Below, in pieces: positions 43,928 through 56,800 of a DNA stretch of 64,000 bases. The stretch spans positions 186,001 to 250,000 of the forward strand of contig NW_026252110.1 in assembly GCF_025399195.1 (NCBI RefSeq), read 5' to 3'. A program made the position numbers and the translations under genes. Below the pieces are notes generated by a model. The model was not told where the DNA came from. It made no database searches and saw only the letters and a program-made list of their open reading frames with translations. Every line of letters starts with the position of its first letter. Within the stretch, counting starts at the first letter, position 1. This DNA is from Umbelopsis ramanniana AG. Lineage: Eukaryota > Mucoromycota > Umbelopsidomycetes > Umbelopsidales > Umbelopsidaceae.

Positions 43928-46445
43928 ATGGCGGATATTGTAGGTGTACTCTCTGTGTTTCATTTGGTAGTCTGCCACTGTGGTTGCATGGCGGCGTTTT
44001 CAGATCATCAGTTCTAGCAACTCATTGTGTTATCCCTAATCAGCCAGGACCGGGAAGTGTAGCTAACAATCTGGCAAGAAAGCAATCAGCGGATATCGCA
44101 CTCGGTACTTTTCGACCTCCTCCATTCCCTTCTTCTAACCCGGATCACCGCTGTCAGGAGTTTGTTTCACCAGAAGGGCGCTACGACCTCTATCATGAAA
44201 TTCTATTTGATTCATTGATTCCGAACTACAACATTGGAACAACCGTCAGCCTGGTGTCCATTAAATACAAGGATTCATCGAAATTAGAAGGACTGGGTAA
44301 TTTATACTCAAATAGCAGCTCCACTACAACTACTTCTGAAACGGTGGCTGCATCCAATTCAGCCGATTCAAATGATTCGGACGAAGAAAATAGCAACACT
44401 TTACATCCACCTTCACCGGTAGCAACGGCTTCCAATGTCAATGGAAACAAGCAAATGCATGTACTGAGACGAAAGTTCTCTCTCCAAACTGCTGCCGCCT
44501 CGCAAGAATCCCCGAATTCATTGTCCTCTCGGCAAATGACCTCTATTGAAGGAGGTGTGGGCAGCAACAACGCGACATCGACCCTCTCGTTTTTAACCAG
44601 AGGCCACACATTATCTGGGAATGGTAAAGCTCCGCGCAAACCTAAAACCAGCATCACCAAGTCCAATTCCTCGTTTGTGCAACGTATCATTACAAACGAT
44701 CAGCTAGCCAAAATTCTTATCGCAAGGACAAGCGACGATACCAATTTATTTTACAATTGCGGTACCAGTTTTGTATGGATGGATGCTACTGGCCATCCCA
44801 AAGAACCACTGTCCCGCATTATCTTTGCTCGCTCATACCCTACAGTACATGATGTGAACATGCTTACAAGAGGGTCGGATCATCTTGACGTTATAATAGG
44901 CTTTTCCACGGGCGATATTTTATGGTTTGATCCGCTATGCAACAAGTATGGAAGGATCAACAAAGGCGTGAGTTAACATAGCTTGGTCAATACATGTACG
45001 GGAGTATGTTTGTTACTGATAGTCTACACCCCTTAGGGCGTCATCAATTCATCAGCAGTGACTGCAATCAAGTGGCTGCCTGGTTCCGAAAACTTATTTA
45101 TGGCATCTTTCCATGATGGATGCTGTATGATCTTTGACAAGGAGCGAGAAGATCTTGGAGCGTTTCCACTAGACTCGTCCACAACCAACGGGATTGGAGC
45201 TGGTACGACCCTAGTGTTTAACAATCCGTTAGCGAAGCCTCATGTGAGCAATGGCTTTCATCAAGTCAAAATCGAAAGCCTTCACGAGGATCTATAGTAA
45301 GTATGAATTGAGCCACATGTGATTGCTCGACTGTGATATATTGAACACACTCTCTCTCTTTCTTGGACAGCCTCAAGGTTACTAAACCGCATGTTAGAGG
45401 AGCACACAAGTGCAATCCTGTCTCACACTGGAGTGTCAGCAAAAACCCTATACATGGTATGTATAACTAGTCTTAAGTGTGGGTGTAGATTACTATTAGA
45501 GAAATTCCCAATCACTGACATGTTCGATCCTTTAGCATTCGCATTCTCTCCCGATTTCCAGCATGTTGCTGTTGTTGGTCTAGACGGCAGGCTACGTATC
45601 ATTGACTACATTGACGAAAAGTTCGTATGGATGGGACTGCAGTTTTTGAGCATAGACAGTATTTAATCTTTTTTCTTATCACTTTGATCTTAGATTGCTG
45701 GACACCTATCAAACTTATTATGGCGGTTTGACTTGTGTAGCTTGGAGCCCTGATGGTCGGTATATTCTGGTACGTAGCGCGCGGCACAGCATTTGAGTAA
45801 ATCTCGAACCTTCGGCCATAACTAAACTCAACCAAAATTGTAGACCGGTGGACAGGATGATTTGGTAACCATTTGGGCTTTCCGAGAACAGCGCATTGTT
45901 GCTCGCTGTCAAGGGCATAGTTCATGGGTAAGATCCATCTAGAGATATTACCTGATCAATTGATCTGCGCCTCTGATACATTTAATTTTTTTCAGGTCAC
46001 CAGTGTGTCATTCGATTCCTATCGCTGTGACGAAAATGTTTATCGCTTCGGTAGCGTTGGTGAAGACGCAAAACTGATTTTATGGGATTTTTCTGTCTCT
46101 GCGTTGCATAGGCCAAAAACTGTAAGTAGAGAGAATTACACCATTGAAAAACCTCAACTGCGCCAGTGACCCTAATTTTGAACCCGCAAAAAGCAAAAGC
46201 AATCTAGACATCGTGGCGCTTCTGTGTCATCGTTTTCCAATCCTGTCCAAGGCCTTGGTAGTGGCTATTACGAAAAGCCGCCTACGCTACATCCGGTGTT
46301 AGAAAAAAACAGAGTTGCATTCTTACAACCTGTCATGGTACAAACCATTCATGCCGACCCTTGCGTTGGTTTGTATTTTAGAGAAGACGTTGTAGTCACC
46401 ACTGACCGCAGAGGAAGAGTAGCAGTTTGGAAAAGACCACCATAG
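43928..46445 (+). CDS. WDR20/CreC-type WD40 protein
   Basis: Multi-exon gene. The start ATG at 43928 encodes MADIV, joined over an intron to the long exon ending at 44969; the acceptor may be at 44012 or 44018. Later exons begin near 45038, 45371, 45535, 45694, 45842, 45996 and 46200. WDR20 and fungal CreC are WD40 cofactors of the USP12/46 or CreB deubiquitinase; CreC acts in carbon catabolite repression. The protein has a long Ser/Thr/Asn-rich insert (residues about 90-220), then repeats with [87 protein letters not shown] and [13 protein letters not shown]. The closing WD unit is [36 protein letters not shown] in type. The family call is based on this repeat order and the terminal block. 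Confidence 0.82.
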
Positions 46446-46667
46446 GCATCTAATGTAACCTATATTTTTCTATATCACATTCAATTCTTTTTTGAGACTG
46501 TACGATACGATTGGCACTTGCTCGAACCCTGTGAGCAAATGTGACCCAGTGACCGCCTAAAATTATTATTTACCCGGCCAAACTGCATTCTTAATTTCTT
46601 ATTTTCCAAAAGACCCTCTATCTCCCTCTTTTCCCCTTTGTATAATTCAACAAAGAATTGACAGCCC

Positions 46668-48735
46668 ATGCCTGATATCGATATACATGCACCGCTTATA
46701 AATGAATCGCCCCGTGAGCCCATATTATACCCCATAGATACGTTATCGGCGACGGACTCAGCCATGGAGACTGCACTGGTGCGCAAATTAGATACAAAAC
46801 TACTCCCCTACTTATGCTTAATGTACCTATTTGCCGCCCTTGATCGTTCTAGTTTAGGTATGATGCATTTGCGATGGCGGTGGAAATAATGGTTAATGGG
46901 TTTATCTTGCTTACGCATTTTCAAAGGAAATGCTGTGTTGGACAACTTTGAAGAGGACCTTCATTTAAAGCCAGGGCAATTCAACAAATGTGTAATGATA
47001 TTCTATGTAGGTGCCGATATCTTGTGCGTGAATGTCTTGAAGGATCTTTTGAACTTACACATGTGCATAGGCTGGCTTCCTTTTGTTCCAAGTACCTAGT
47101 AATATTATGCTGAAGAAATACTCTGCTAAGCGATGGTAAGATCATACTTTTGACGGAAAGAGGCTTAAAAGGGAAAAAAATGCTTGACGGCAAGATGATT
47201 TGATAGGTTACCTCTGTTGATGATATGCTGGGGAACCATTGCGACAGCTCATTCTCAAGTCCGCGGCTACACAGAGCTTATGGTGCTGCGTTTCTTCTTG
47301 GGCATTTGGGAAAGTGGCTTCTTTCCAGGAGTTGTCTACTTTTTGACTCTTTTCTATCGCAAATCCGAAATAGCGACTCGCATTGCGCTTTTTTACAGTA
47401 CCAGTGTACTCTCGCACTCTTTCGCTGGTATCCTGGCCTACTATATCCTGCGATTGCGAGGCTCAGGTGGCATGGCTGGCTGGCAGTGGCTTTTCGTTAT
47501 TGAAGGTATACCCACCATTGTCATTGCAGTTTTCGCTTTGTAAGTATCGATGTCTACCATTAGAGCATCAAGATCGTATTACTTACACTCCATTCATAGT
47601 TGGTATCTACCAGCGGCTCCTGAGACTTGTTCGTGGTTGACAGCTGAGGAGAGGGTTTTGGCAGTAACTCGACTGCATTCGGAGAACAATGTGGTTTTGC
47701 ACGAATCACCTCATGATATTGATGCCAGTAACCGAGCAGAAATCATAGCAGCTATGACGGACTGGAAAGTGTGGGTCTGGATGCTTATGTTTTTCTGTGG
47801 AAGTGTTCCAAACACTAGTGTATCAAAGTAAGTACATATTGTGTTTAATGACAAACCACAGATCAGCGGGTTGCATTGCATAGTTAGAATTCCGACTAAT
47901 TGATATCCCACTCAGTTTCCTTCCCATTATCATCAAAGGGCTTGGATTCGACAGCAAGCTGTCAGCAAACCTAATGTCTGGTAAGGTTTTCACTGCATGT
48001 CAATGGCGCGCTTCAAAATGACCCAATGTTGCGTGCATCGGCTAAAACCATGTTTGGTTTCTGTAGCTCCCCCATACATGTTTGCAGCTATCGTGGTATG
48101 AATTTATCGGATGCTTGTGCGCCTGGTCAAATGATTTTAAATTCACTAATCTTCGAACTTTCTAGATGGTGTATATGGCGCGCTCTTCAGACAAACACTA
48201 TGAACGATCCTACCACGCCATGGCTGGTGCAGCTTTAGTTTTCCTCGGCTATCTATTGCTTCTCATTCTGACTGGAAGAAGCGGGTTATACGTTGCAGTC
48301 TGCATAGCTGTTTCAGGAATATTCGTCATTAATCCTGTCGTGAATGCCTGGCTGACCAGCAACATAGCTCCCAGCATGAAGAAGAGCGTCGCAACCGCGA
48401 TGGCTGTCTCTGCCAACAATTCTGCTGGCTTGCTCGGGTCCCACATATATCAACATGATGATGCACCCCGCTACAGTAAGATTTTAAATATTCACCGCAC
48501 GTTGCTGATATACCTTTAAGTCTAATTACATTGTGAAACAGTGCGGGGACACGCCATCAATCTGGCATTTATTTCCTTATTCATGCTGCTGAATTTACTA
48601 CAGCGATACCTACTCCAGAGGCAAAATAGAATCAAGGCAAAGCTACTGGTGTCTGGCGAACTACAAGAGCTCCTCCCTGGGTCAAATAATAAGCTAATTG
48701 GTGATCGACAATTACATTTTGAATATGGATTATAG
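46668..48735 (+). CDS. MFS transporter, anion:cation symporter (allantoate/Dal5-like) family
   Basis: Multi-exon gene; exon 1 ends in FAALDRSSLG, where typical members read FLDRSNIGNA. The next exon reads NAVLDNFEEDLHLKPGQFN. About twelve helices can be traced: a segment with FLLFQVPSNIMLKK, RWLPLLMICWGTIATAHSQV, MVLRFFLGIWESGFFPGVVYFLTLFY, GWQWLFVIEGIPTIV, a soluble loop with WLTAEERVLAVTRL, GLGFDSKLSANLMSAPPY and VNAWLTSNIAPSMKKSVATAM. The closing segment IYQHDDAPRYMRGHAINL is typical of this MFS branch, which takes up carboxylates, allantoate, nicotinate or vitamins. The substrate cannot be decided. The second-intron join (after TTCTAT near 47005) was chosen to restore the FQVPSN motif. 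Confidence 0.85.
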
Positions 48736-48969
48736 AAAGGACTTAGTCATAGGGAGATGTTAGGTATCAATAATAATCATTTTAATAACAGACGAGTTTA
48801 ATGGTTTATCGATTTTGAATAGGAAATGATGATAGTTATTGACAGGTCCTCATAATTTGTTGAAAGGTATTAGAATGGACGAAAGTAACTACATTAATGC
48901 AAAAGCAAACGACTACCACCCATTATGACTTTATTCAATTTTATCTTTGTGGGGTCTTCTTCATTTGAT

Positions 48970-51731
48970 TTATTTCAGTGCGTAATGGCTATCTGGGTGC
49001 AGCGTCATTGGGGAGCTCACCGTTTCGTAGTTGTCGGACGGGACCAAGCCAGAACCACCTCCAATGCCTGAGTCAGCAGCTACTCTTGTGATGGCGGCGT
49101 TGATGGAACCGTTTTGAGTGATGGCAATAGCAGCAGCTTCTGAGGATTTGCGGCGATGTAAGCTAGCACCAGCTGTCTTGAGAGCATTTTCTCTAGCAAG
49201 GGAACGCTCAAAAAGTAGATCGGGGTTTGTACAAGTTCCAAGGGCACGTCGCATTTGTGTATTGAGATAGCTAAGACCGACTTGGTATGAAGCATTCATC
49301 CATCCGAAACCTTCTCTTGGTACGAATTTGAAGTCGACACCAACGTTGCCATATTCTACCTCCACCTTATGGGTCAAGCTGACCACATCAAACTTTTCCG
49401 GCACAACGCCATTGAAGTCAACAAATGATTTGGTGATGCTATACCATCAACAGGAAAAGTTTTAGTAAACAATTTTGGGCATGACCCTTCAAAGGAATTT
49501 GTAACTTACGTAAAAAGCCATCGGTACGCCAATCGTCTAGCGATATCAAGCATTCCATATTTTTCAAAGCCCCGCCATGCCATTATTTGGTGAGGAGCCC
49601 AGCCGAATGGAAAGTCCCATTGTCGATTAGGTCGGTCCAATGATATGACACCTCTTGAAACTTCAGTACCGGATACCAGACCACCTATTACCTCGAACTT
49701 GATGAGAGAGTTTTTACTACAGAGGAATAAAAGTGAGAAGGCGTATACGTAGACTAGAACGTAAACACAAAGAGTACTCACGTCATTTTTTCTGCTTGTT
49801 CTTGACTAGCACACCCCGCCCACATCGCCCAGAACGCCGTGACGGTGTCGTATATGCTTTGCTCTTCCTTGACGGTATCGTAATCAAAGTAAAGACTCTT
49901 CTCTTCATTCCATAGGTATTTGTCAATACGTTCCTTACGCACTCTCGCTCGTTCAAACCATACTTCAGCATTTTGTGGTATGCCTTCGTAATCCTCTAAG
50001 TCTCCTTCAAAGATATCTTGGATGGCTTCGCCGATGTCCATTTCGTACTTGTACAAAAGAGCGTTGAGATCAATGGTGGCCAAATGGGCGCATCTTTTTT
50101 CATAACGATAGGTAGTGTCGTGGCCAGATTCGCGTACTGCTCGGTCATGCAGGAAATAATCATCTAGCTTTGGTTCCTTGACTTTACCACTGTTATAGAG
50201 GTCGTTGAATTCAGGGATAGTGACATTGTATTGCTTTGCGTAAGGCTCGATGATATGATCGAAGTGAGATGCTTCGGTTTCGGGCGGAATACCCAGACCA
50301 GTGGGATAAAATCTTGATAACATGGTTTTCTTATCGAGTCTAGGTTCAGCCATCCAGACGGTGTGGTATTCCTTGATAGCTGCCTTGAATGCCTCTCGCA
50401 ACCACTCCTTATTCTCTTCCTCCCTATCGGTTCGCAGTCGCTCGTATACTTTGAGTGCCATGTCGGTCAAGAACGGGGGCTGTGACCGAGTAAGATAGTA
50501 TGATCGATTGGCATTTAAGATTTTCCCATAGTGAAGTATTTGGTAAACAAAGTTTTCGACCATACTCTGGGCTAGATCGACTCGACCGTCCACTAGCAGA
50601 CCGAGCGTTTCAAAGTACGAATCCCATCCGTACATTTCATTAAATCGACCACCTGGAACAACAAAGGGAACGCCTACAAATGATGCCTTTCCGTTGGCGT
50701 CTTGAGTCTTCTTCATGGCCAAGGCAAGAATGCCAGGTCGGTCATTGATGCTTTTAACATACTGTGGGGTGATTTCTTGTGGTAAAAGTTCGACCTCCAA
50801 GTTTAGGTGCTTTCGGGCCTCAGCCATCTCTTTGTAATATTCGTAGACTTCGGTTTCGCTGTATGGAATGTAGATGCGTGGGTTGTGATCGGCTGACCGG
50901 TTTTTTGGATCCGCACAGATAATTTCCAAACCGTCTGCGTCGATGCGTCTAGTCAGGCCATCCCAAAAATGGTGCCGTATCATGCGTGACAAGCGGTCGA
51001 CGGGATTTTCATTCAAGCGAGCTTCATCCAACACAATATGCTTGCGGCCATAATCATTTGCCAAGGCCAGTTCCTGCAAAAGGTTGGATAGCATATAGGT
51101 TCCACGGATTTCGATTTTTTTATAGCCACCGGAGTCTGCTGTGCCAACCGTTAACGTTTTTGGGCCTAAGTCATTTATGGTGATTTGGAAATCGCCATCG
51201 GTGTCTTCCTGTTCCAGAATAATACGTTGCGTCTCTTGCACGTCAATAAGAAACTTGCGTGCCTTGTTCTTATCATCTTTATAGTGAAAAATAAAATTGG
51301 ATGGCTTGATTAGTGAGGAGATCTACACGGTGCTTGTTTCGTATCTATTTGTGGCAGTGCGAATGTTCTAGGGCCATGCTCTGAAGCTTTTTTTAAGCCG
51401 CCAAGTCCCATATAAGGTCATACAAAAAAAAGGTGCGCCTCCATACGTCGTCCATATCGTGCTTACCATGTGAAGCTCGTCGTCTACGAGGTATCGAGTG
51501 GGCTGAAAAGGTTTCTGTACCCGTTCGTCGCTGGAAGGTCCAAAAAAAATTAATCAAACAATGAAACACAAATCACAACAAAAAAAAAACAGAATTATAA
51601 ATGCGTACTGTATAGGATTTTAATCGGTTCAGAGCACCACTGGAGTTACTTCCAGTCGTGTAATAAGTACTGGCCGGCGCATGAGCATCAACGTCGTGGT
51701 CAGTGGGAGTGACATGTATGGTGGATTGCAT
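48970..51731 (-). CDS. NTH1: Neutral trehalase
   Basis: Exons 51731-51609, 51530-51467, 51276-49782, 49716-49510 and 49438-48970 total 2358 bases (785 aa). It hydrolyses cytosolic trehalose to glucose, for example during germination or recovery from stress. Regulatory part: exon 2 encodes SIPRRRASH, a protein kinase A site, followed by [18 protein letters not shown] and a Ca2+-binding loop [16 protein letters not shown]. Catalytic part (GH37): both trehalase signatures are intact, [21 protein letters not shown] and [12 protein letters not shown], as are [12 protein letters not shown] and the active-site region [11 protein letters not shown]. The C-terminal region after [13 protein letters not shown] extends as a Ser/Ala-rich tail longer than a minimal GH37 enzyme. 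The missing signal peptide agrees with a neutral rather than acid trehalase. Confidence 0.96.
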
Positions 51732-53807
51732 GATCAAAAGGAAAGTGAAAGAGAAGTGAGAAAAGGAGGGAGAAGAGTTTAAGGCTTTTTATATGTGATA
51801 TCCACTGAAAGAAAGAGAAGCCCCATAACCAACCGGATTACTCGTAGGATGGCAGACTGTATAAATTGCAAAGTAGAAAAAGACCTAGTGGTGGGCTGTC
51901 AAAATGCCAAAAGCACCAATATGCCGTAAGAAATTATTTTCTCCGCCGAACAACAACGGATATTTGCAATTCCTCGCAGCCCGGCAAGTACTAATAAGGT
52001 CATTCAAGTACAAAGGGAAGAAGGGGTTTCTCATAACGACGTTCAATCGATGATGCCATGTGGAGTTTCCCCATATCTTCTAAGCGGGAATGTTTCACTG
52101 GTTGAATTGAAATTGACCCTTGAATCCCCCTAGAGTGTGTGGGACTTCCTTGTCCTCAAAGTGGAAATCAAAGGGTATAAATCCTTCCTCGCACAGATCA
52201 ATTCTCGTTGGACTTGAAATATACATGTATCACCTTTAACTTACTGATAACGCTCACCGTTGACAATTGCAAGCCTTCGCAATTGGTTCGATAAGGATGG
52301 GTGGTATGACCCCCCCCCCATGTTGCTGACCCAATAAAGTTGCTCTGAAATGCAGCAATTTCGATCGCTGTGTTTTTTAAACTAGCTAGTTACAGGAGAA
52401 TGGACTGAACCACGCGCGATGGAATTTCCTTTCTGCGCCGTAAAAAAGCTTTTAGAGTGGGTGTTAGCATTGTCGTACACAGTAGGATTGGTTTCCGGTA
52501 TTCTCCAGGTTATACCGTAGCGCGAAATTGGACCGAGAACACGACGGTACACCAATACAATAAATAAATAATAATAAAAAAAAGGTTCTACCCAACCAAA
52601 AATTGTGGAGTGGGAACCCTTTCGATCTCTCATGCTTTGTTTACCTACATCTGTAAGTGCTCTGGACTTTGGCCTGGCCTGATTACTGTATTTTCTTATT
52701 CACTCCTTTATTTTTTTCTCACATGGCTTATTAGGGTGCTTTTCTCCGGTTGTTGAAAAGTCAAAATTCCCAATCTCACCTCCTTAGATGATGAGTCAAT
52801 GAAATGGGATATCTATCTATCTACTTCCGCGGAATCCCTATGAGAACAAGTTCATCGTGGAAAGTTCCCTAAATTCGTAATGTGTATTAATGAGGGGTGA
52901 CATTGTATTAATAGAAGCGACATTGTGGGGACTTACTCCGTAGAAACCTACATATTTCTAAGATTCTAGATGTAAGGTTAAAGAGGGTCTCACAGCCTCC
53001 GACTCCTCGTCTCTCATCTGCCACATTTTGCGACCTCATTGCGTGTACCGCATGAGCACATATGCTGTAACCTGTGTACACAAACCTTCCATTCCTTACC
53101 AATAAAGCAACAAGCAGTGTTAAATGTTTCCCGCGACACCGTGTTTATTGAAACCCAGATGTCAAAAACTTGTGAGTGGCAAGGTCAAGGGAGCTCTCCT
53201 TTGCATATCATAGCAACTTATGTCATCAGTGAGCGTTGACAACGTTTTCTTTTTATTTTCTTTGGTGTATTTTGAAAGTTACAGTCAAAACGATAGTCGC
53301 ATGACTGGAAAACATAGGCACTGATACAATGACATCCGTCTTACACGTTCGGAATTCAAGCTCTTAGATGTTTTTGAACGGGTTTCAGTGCGGGTTGAAT
53401 CCCTTTATAATAGCAATGTTGCGCCGCGAGTACAACCGCAGACATACCATTCTTCATCGTGATGTGCTTGACAACCTCGACAGTCAAAAATCAAACGCGG
53501 ATTTAACTTTTGTAAACGATAACATGCGGTCTTGTGAGGCAAAGCTGTCGTTTATACGGTAGACTTTTGGTATTCCTCTGTTTGAACGCGAAGCTGGGAC
53601 TGCAGACCCAGTCAGCAGCCCTCGACTGGCTTTGAGCGCTTGCACACACAGTGAAAAATGGTGGCCAAAAAATGTTATCACTCAGTTGATGTGATTCTAA
53701 CCCCGCACTCCCTTCTTTCCGTGACCGTTTCTCAAAAAAGTTCAAGTTGAACCAATTTTTTCTTCCATTCAGCATTTAGAAAAAAGTGATTTTGCATTGC
53801 CTTCAAA
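51732..53807. other. Long intergenic region between divergent NTH1 and MTR4
   Basis: About 2.1 kb without a supported gene. It holds AGGGG at 52022-52026, CCCCT at 52127-52131 and AGGGG at 52893-52897, which match the fungal stress-response element core. Motifs of five bases occur by chance, so this is only suggestive, though trehalase genes are commonly stress-controlled. A run of C (about 52310-52319) and an ATCT tetranucleotide run near 52810 are also present. Open frames here are short and unsupported. Confidence 0.5.
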
Positions 53808-56800
53808 ATGTTCGAAGAAGACGGTGACGCACTGTTCGATGTATTCGACTCTGAAGTTCCAATCAGTGAATTCACTAACGGAGAACTCTCCAGTGGCACA
53901 GATCACACTGCTGAGCAACATAAAAATCTGAACAAACAAAATAATCACAGCCGGGATCCATCGAACAAAAGAACATTACAGGATTCCGAAGTCACTAACG
54001 GCCAAAAAGATGCCAGCAACGTTAAAGGCAATAGAGACGACGATGCCTCTAATCATGCCGTCAAAAAATTCAAACTTACTGAAGACGCTCCTCAGCCTAT
54101 CGTTGCTGACGAGTTCGAACAGGAGAGCACTAGAGAAGTCGCTAATATTCCTGGCCTGCAAGGCACCGTTGCTCCAGACGGTACGGATGGACTAGTATTG
54201 AGCCACGCGGTAAGTAGTTGATGATATCTGCCTACATCTCCTTTCCGTGGACATCTATTCACGAGCGTTCTAATCCCTATTTTGCGAACAGGTCCGCCAT
54301 CAAGTCGCCTTACCACCAAACTATCCATATGTCCCAATTTCCCAGCATGTTCCACCAAAGGATCCCGCTCGAACATACCCCTTCAATTTGGATCCATTTC
54401 AACGTGTATCCGTCTCATCTATAGAGCGTAACGAATCCGTTCTGGTTGCCGCCCATACGTCAGCTGGTAAGACCGTGGTCGCAGAATATGCCATCGCACT
54501 TTGCCTCAGAAACAAGCAACGTGTCATCTACACATCTCCCATCAAAGTAAGTTGATTTATAGCAATTTTGCTTACGTGCGTGTTTGTGCTGAAAACTCAC
54601 CTGTGAATGCTAGGCTTTGTCCAATCAAAAATACCGTGAATTTCAAGAAGAGTTTGGTGATGTAGGCTTGATGACCGGTGATGTGACTATCAACCCCACT
54701 GCGTCTTGTCTGGTTATGACCACAGAAATTTTACGGTCTATGCTTTACCGTGGATCTGAGATCATGAGAGAAGTAGCTTGGGTTGTATTTGACGAAATCC
54801 ATTACATGAGAGATTCAGGTAAGTTATATGAATAGATCCCCTCGGGCAGCTGAATAGCTTTTTCTGATCTGATACTCATACGCTCCTGTGAACTTTTTCT
54901 CCAGAACGTGGTGTGGTTTGGGAAGAAACCATCATCTTACTTCCACACTCTGTCCGATATGTCTTCTTGTCTGCCACCATTCCAAACGCTATGGAATTTG
55001 CTGAATGGATTTGCAAGATTCACGAACAACCATGTCACATTGTATACACTGACTTCCGGCCCACTCCACTACAACATTACCTTTTCCCAGCCGGTGGTGA
55101 CGGTATACATCTTGTGGTAGATGAAAAATCTAACTTCAGAGAAGACAATTTCCAAAAGGCAATTGGAAGCTTAGCTGATGCTCAGGGAGATGACCCCGCC
55201 AACGCTCAGGCAAAGGCCCGCAAAGGCGGAAAATCTCACAAGGGAGGCCAGAAGGATGGTCCATCCGATATCTATAAGATCATCAAAATGATCATGATGA
55301 AGAATTACCATCCTGTCATCGTCTTCAGTTTCTCCAAGAGAGAATGTGAAGCTTTGGCGCTGCAGATGAGTAAATTGGATTTCAATGATGGTAAGCACTT
55401 TTTATTTGATCTTTTCTACCTCAGTCGCTGCCTTGTTTCTAATATATGTTTTTTGTTGGCGTGCATTGCAGAAAGCGAAAGGGACATGGTGTCTCAGGTT
55501 TTCAAAAATGCCATCAGCTCTCTCAATGAAGATGATCGACAACTTCCTCAAATTGAACACATCCTTCCCCTCCTTCGCCGTGGTATCGGAATCCATCATG
55601 GTGGTCTGCTGCCCATTTTGAAAGAAACCATTGAGATTCTCTTCCAAGAAGGTCTTCTGAAAGTTCTCTTTGCCACCGAAACTTTCTCCATCGGTCTTAA
55701 TATGCCTGCCAAGACGGTTGTCTTCACCAGCGTCCGAAAATTCGACGGCAAGGACACTAGATGGGTAAGTATTTGAAAGGGGAGCCATAGCCAAAGCGGA
55801 ATTTACGCCGTTTGCTGAACCATCTCGAACTTGCTAGGTGTCGTCTGGTGAATATATTCAAATGTCTGGTCGTGCTGGTCGTCGTGGTCTTGATGATCGC
55901 GGTGTTGTCATCATGATGATTGACGAGAAGATGGAGCCTGCTGTAGCCAAGGGCATGGTCAAGGTAAGATTTCTATGGCCACGAATTAGACTGTATTGAC
56001 TTTGGCTCTCACACACATTGAATATAATCAGGGTGAATCCGATCGAATGAATTCAGCTTTCCATCTCAGTTACAATATGATTCTCAACTTGCTTCGAGTT
56101 GAAGGTGTCAGTCCAGAATTCATGTTGGATCGCTGTTTCTATACATTCCAAAACAACGCAAACGTTCCTCGCCTGGAAGAGGGTAAGTGGTCTACATTCA
56201 CCCATGATTTTTATATTGGATGGGCGACTAATGAGATTATATCAAATTTTTATAGAACTCACACAGAAAGAGGCCGAAAAGTTAGCCATGACTATTCCCG
56301 ACGAGGATAACATTGCTTCTTATTACGAACTTAGACAACAATTAGAAACCTATTCAAAGGATATGAGGGACGTCATTAATCACCCAGCACATTGCTTGCC
56401 ATTCTTGCAACCCGGTCGTCTGGTTCGCATCAAGCATGAAGATATAGACTTTGGATGGAGTGTAGTTGTCAACTATCAAAAGCAGATTCAAAAGGGCAAA
56501 AATCAAGATGGATCAGACAGAGAACCAAAATACATTGTCGATTGTTTGATGCACTGTGCTGCTGGTAGCATTGTCGCAAAGAATGCTGATGGTTCTACAG
56601 TTGGCATTCGACCACCCAAGCAAGGCGAACCTGGAGAGATGATTGTAAGTTGAAAGGAGGTTGCAGTTTGATTGTTGATCCAAGTATCTTCCGTCGAAAT
56701 ACTAAACAAAACTCCTTATCTTTTCTTTCTTTTCGCTTCTTAGGTCGTTCCTGTCACCCTCTCCACCTTGGATGGCATCAGTCACGTTCGTCTCTTCCTT

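Noticed and set aside
46500-46560. Minus-strand GGTTCGAGC, similar to a tRNA B-box
   Set aside because: The T-stem does not pair and no A-box or anticodon arm is found at the right distance.
52382-52633. Minus-strand open frame of 83 codons in the NTH1-MTR4 intergenic region
   Set aside because: Low-complexity Tyr/Phe stretch from an AT-rich tract; no motif or homologue recognised.
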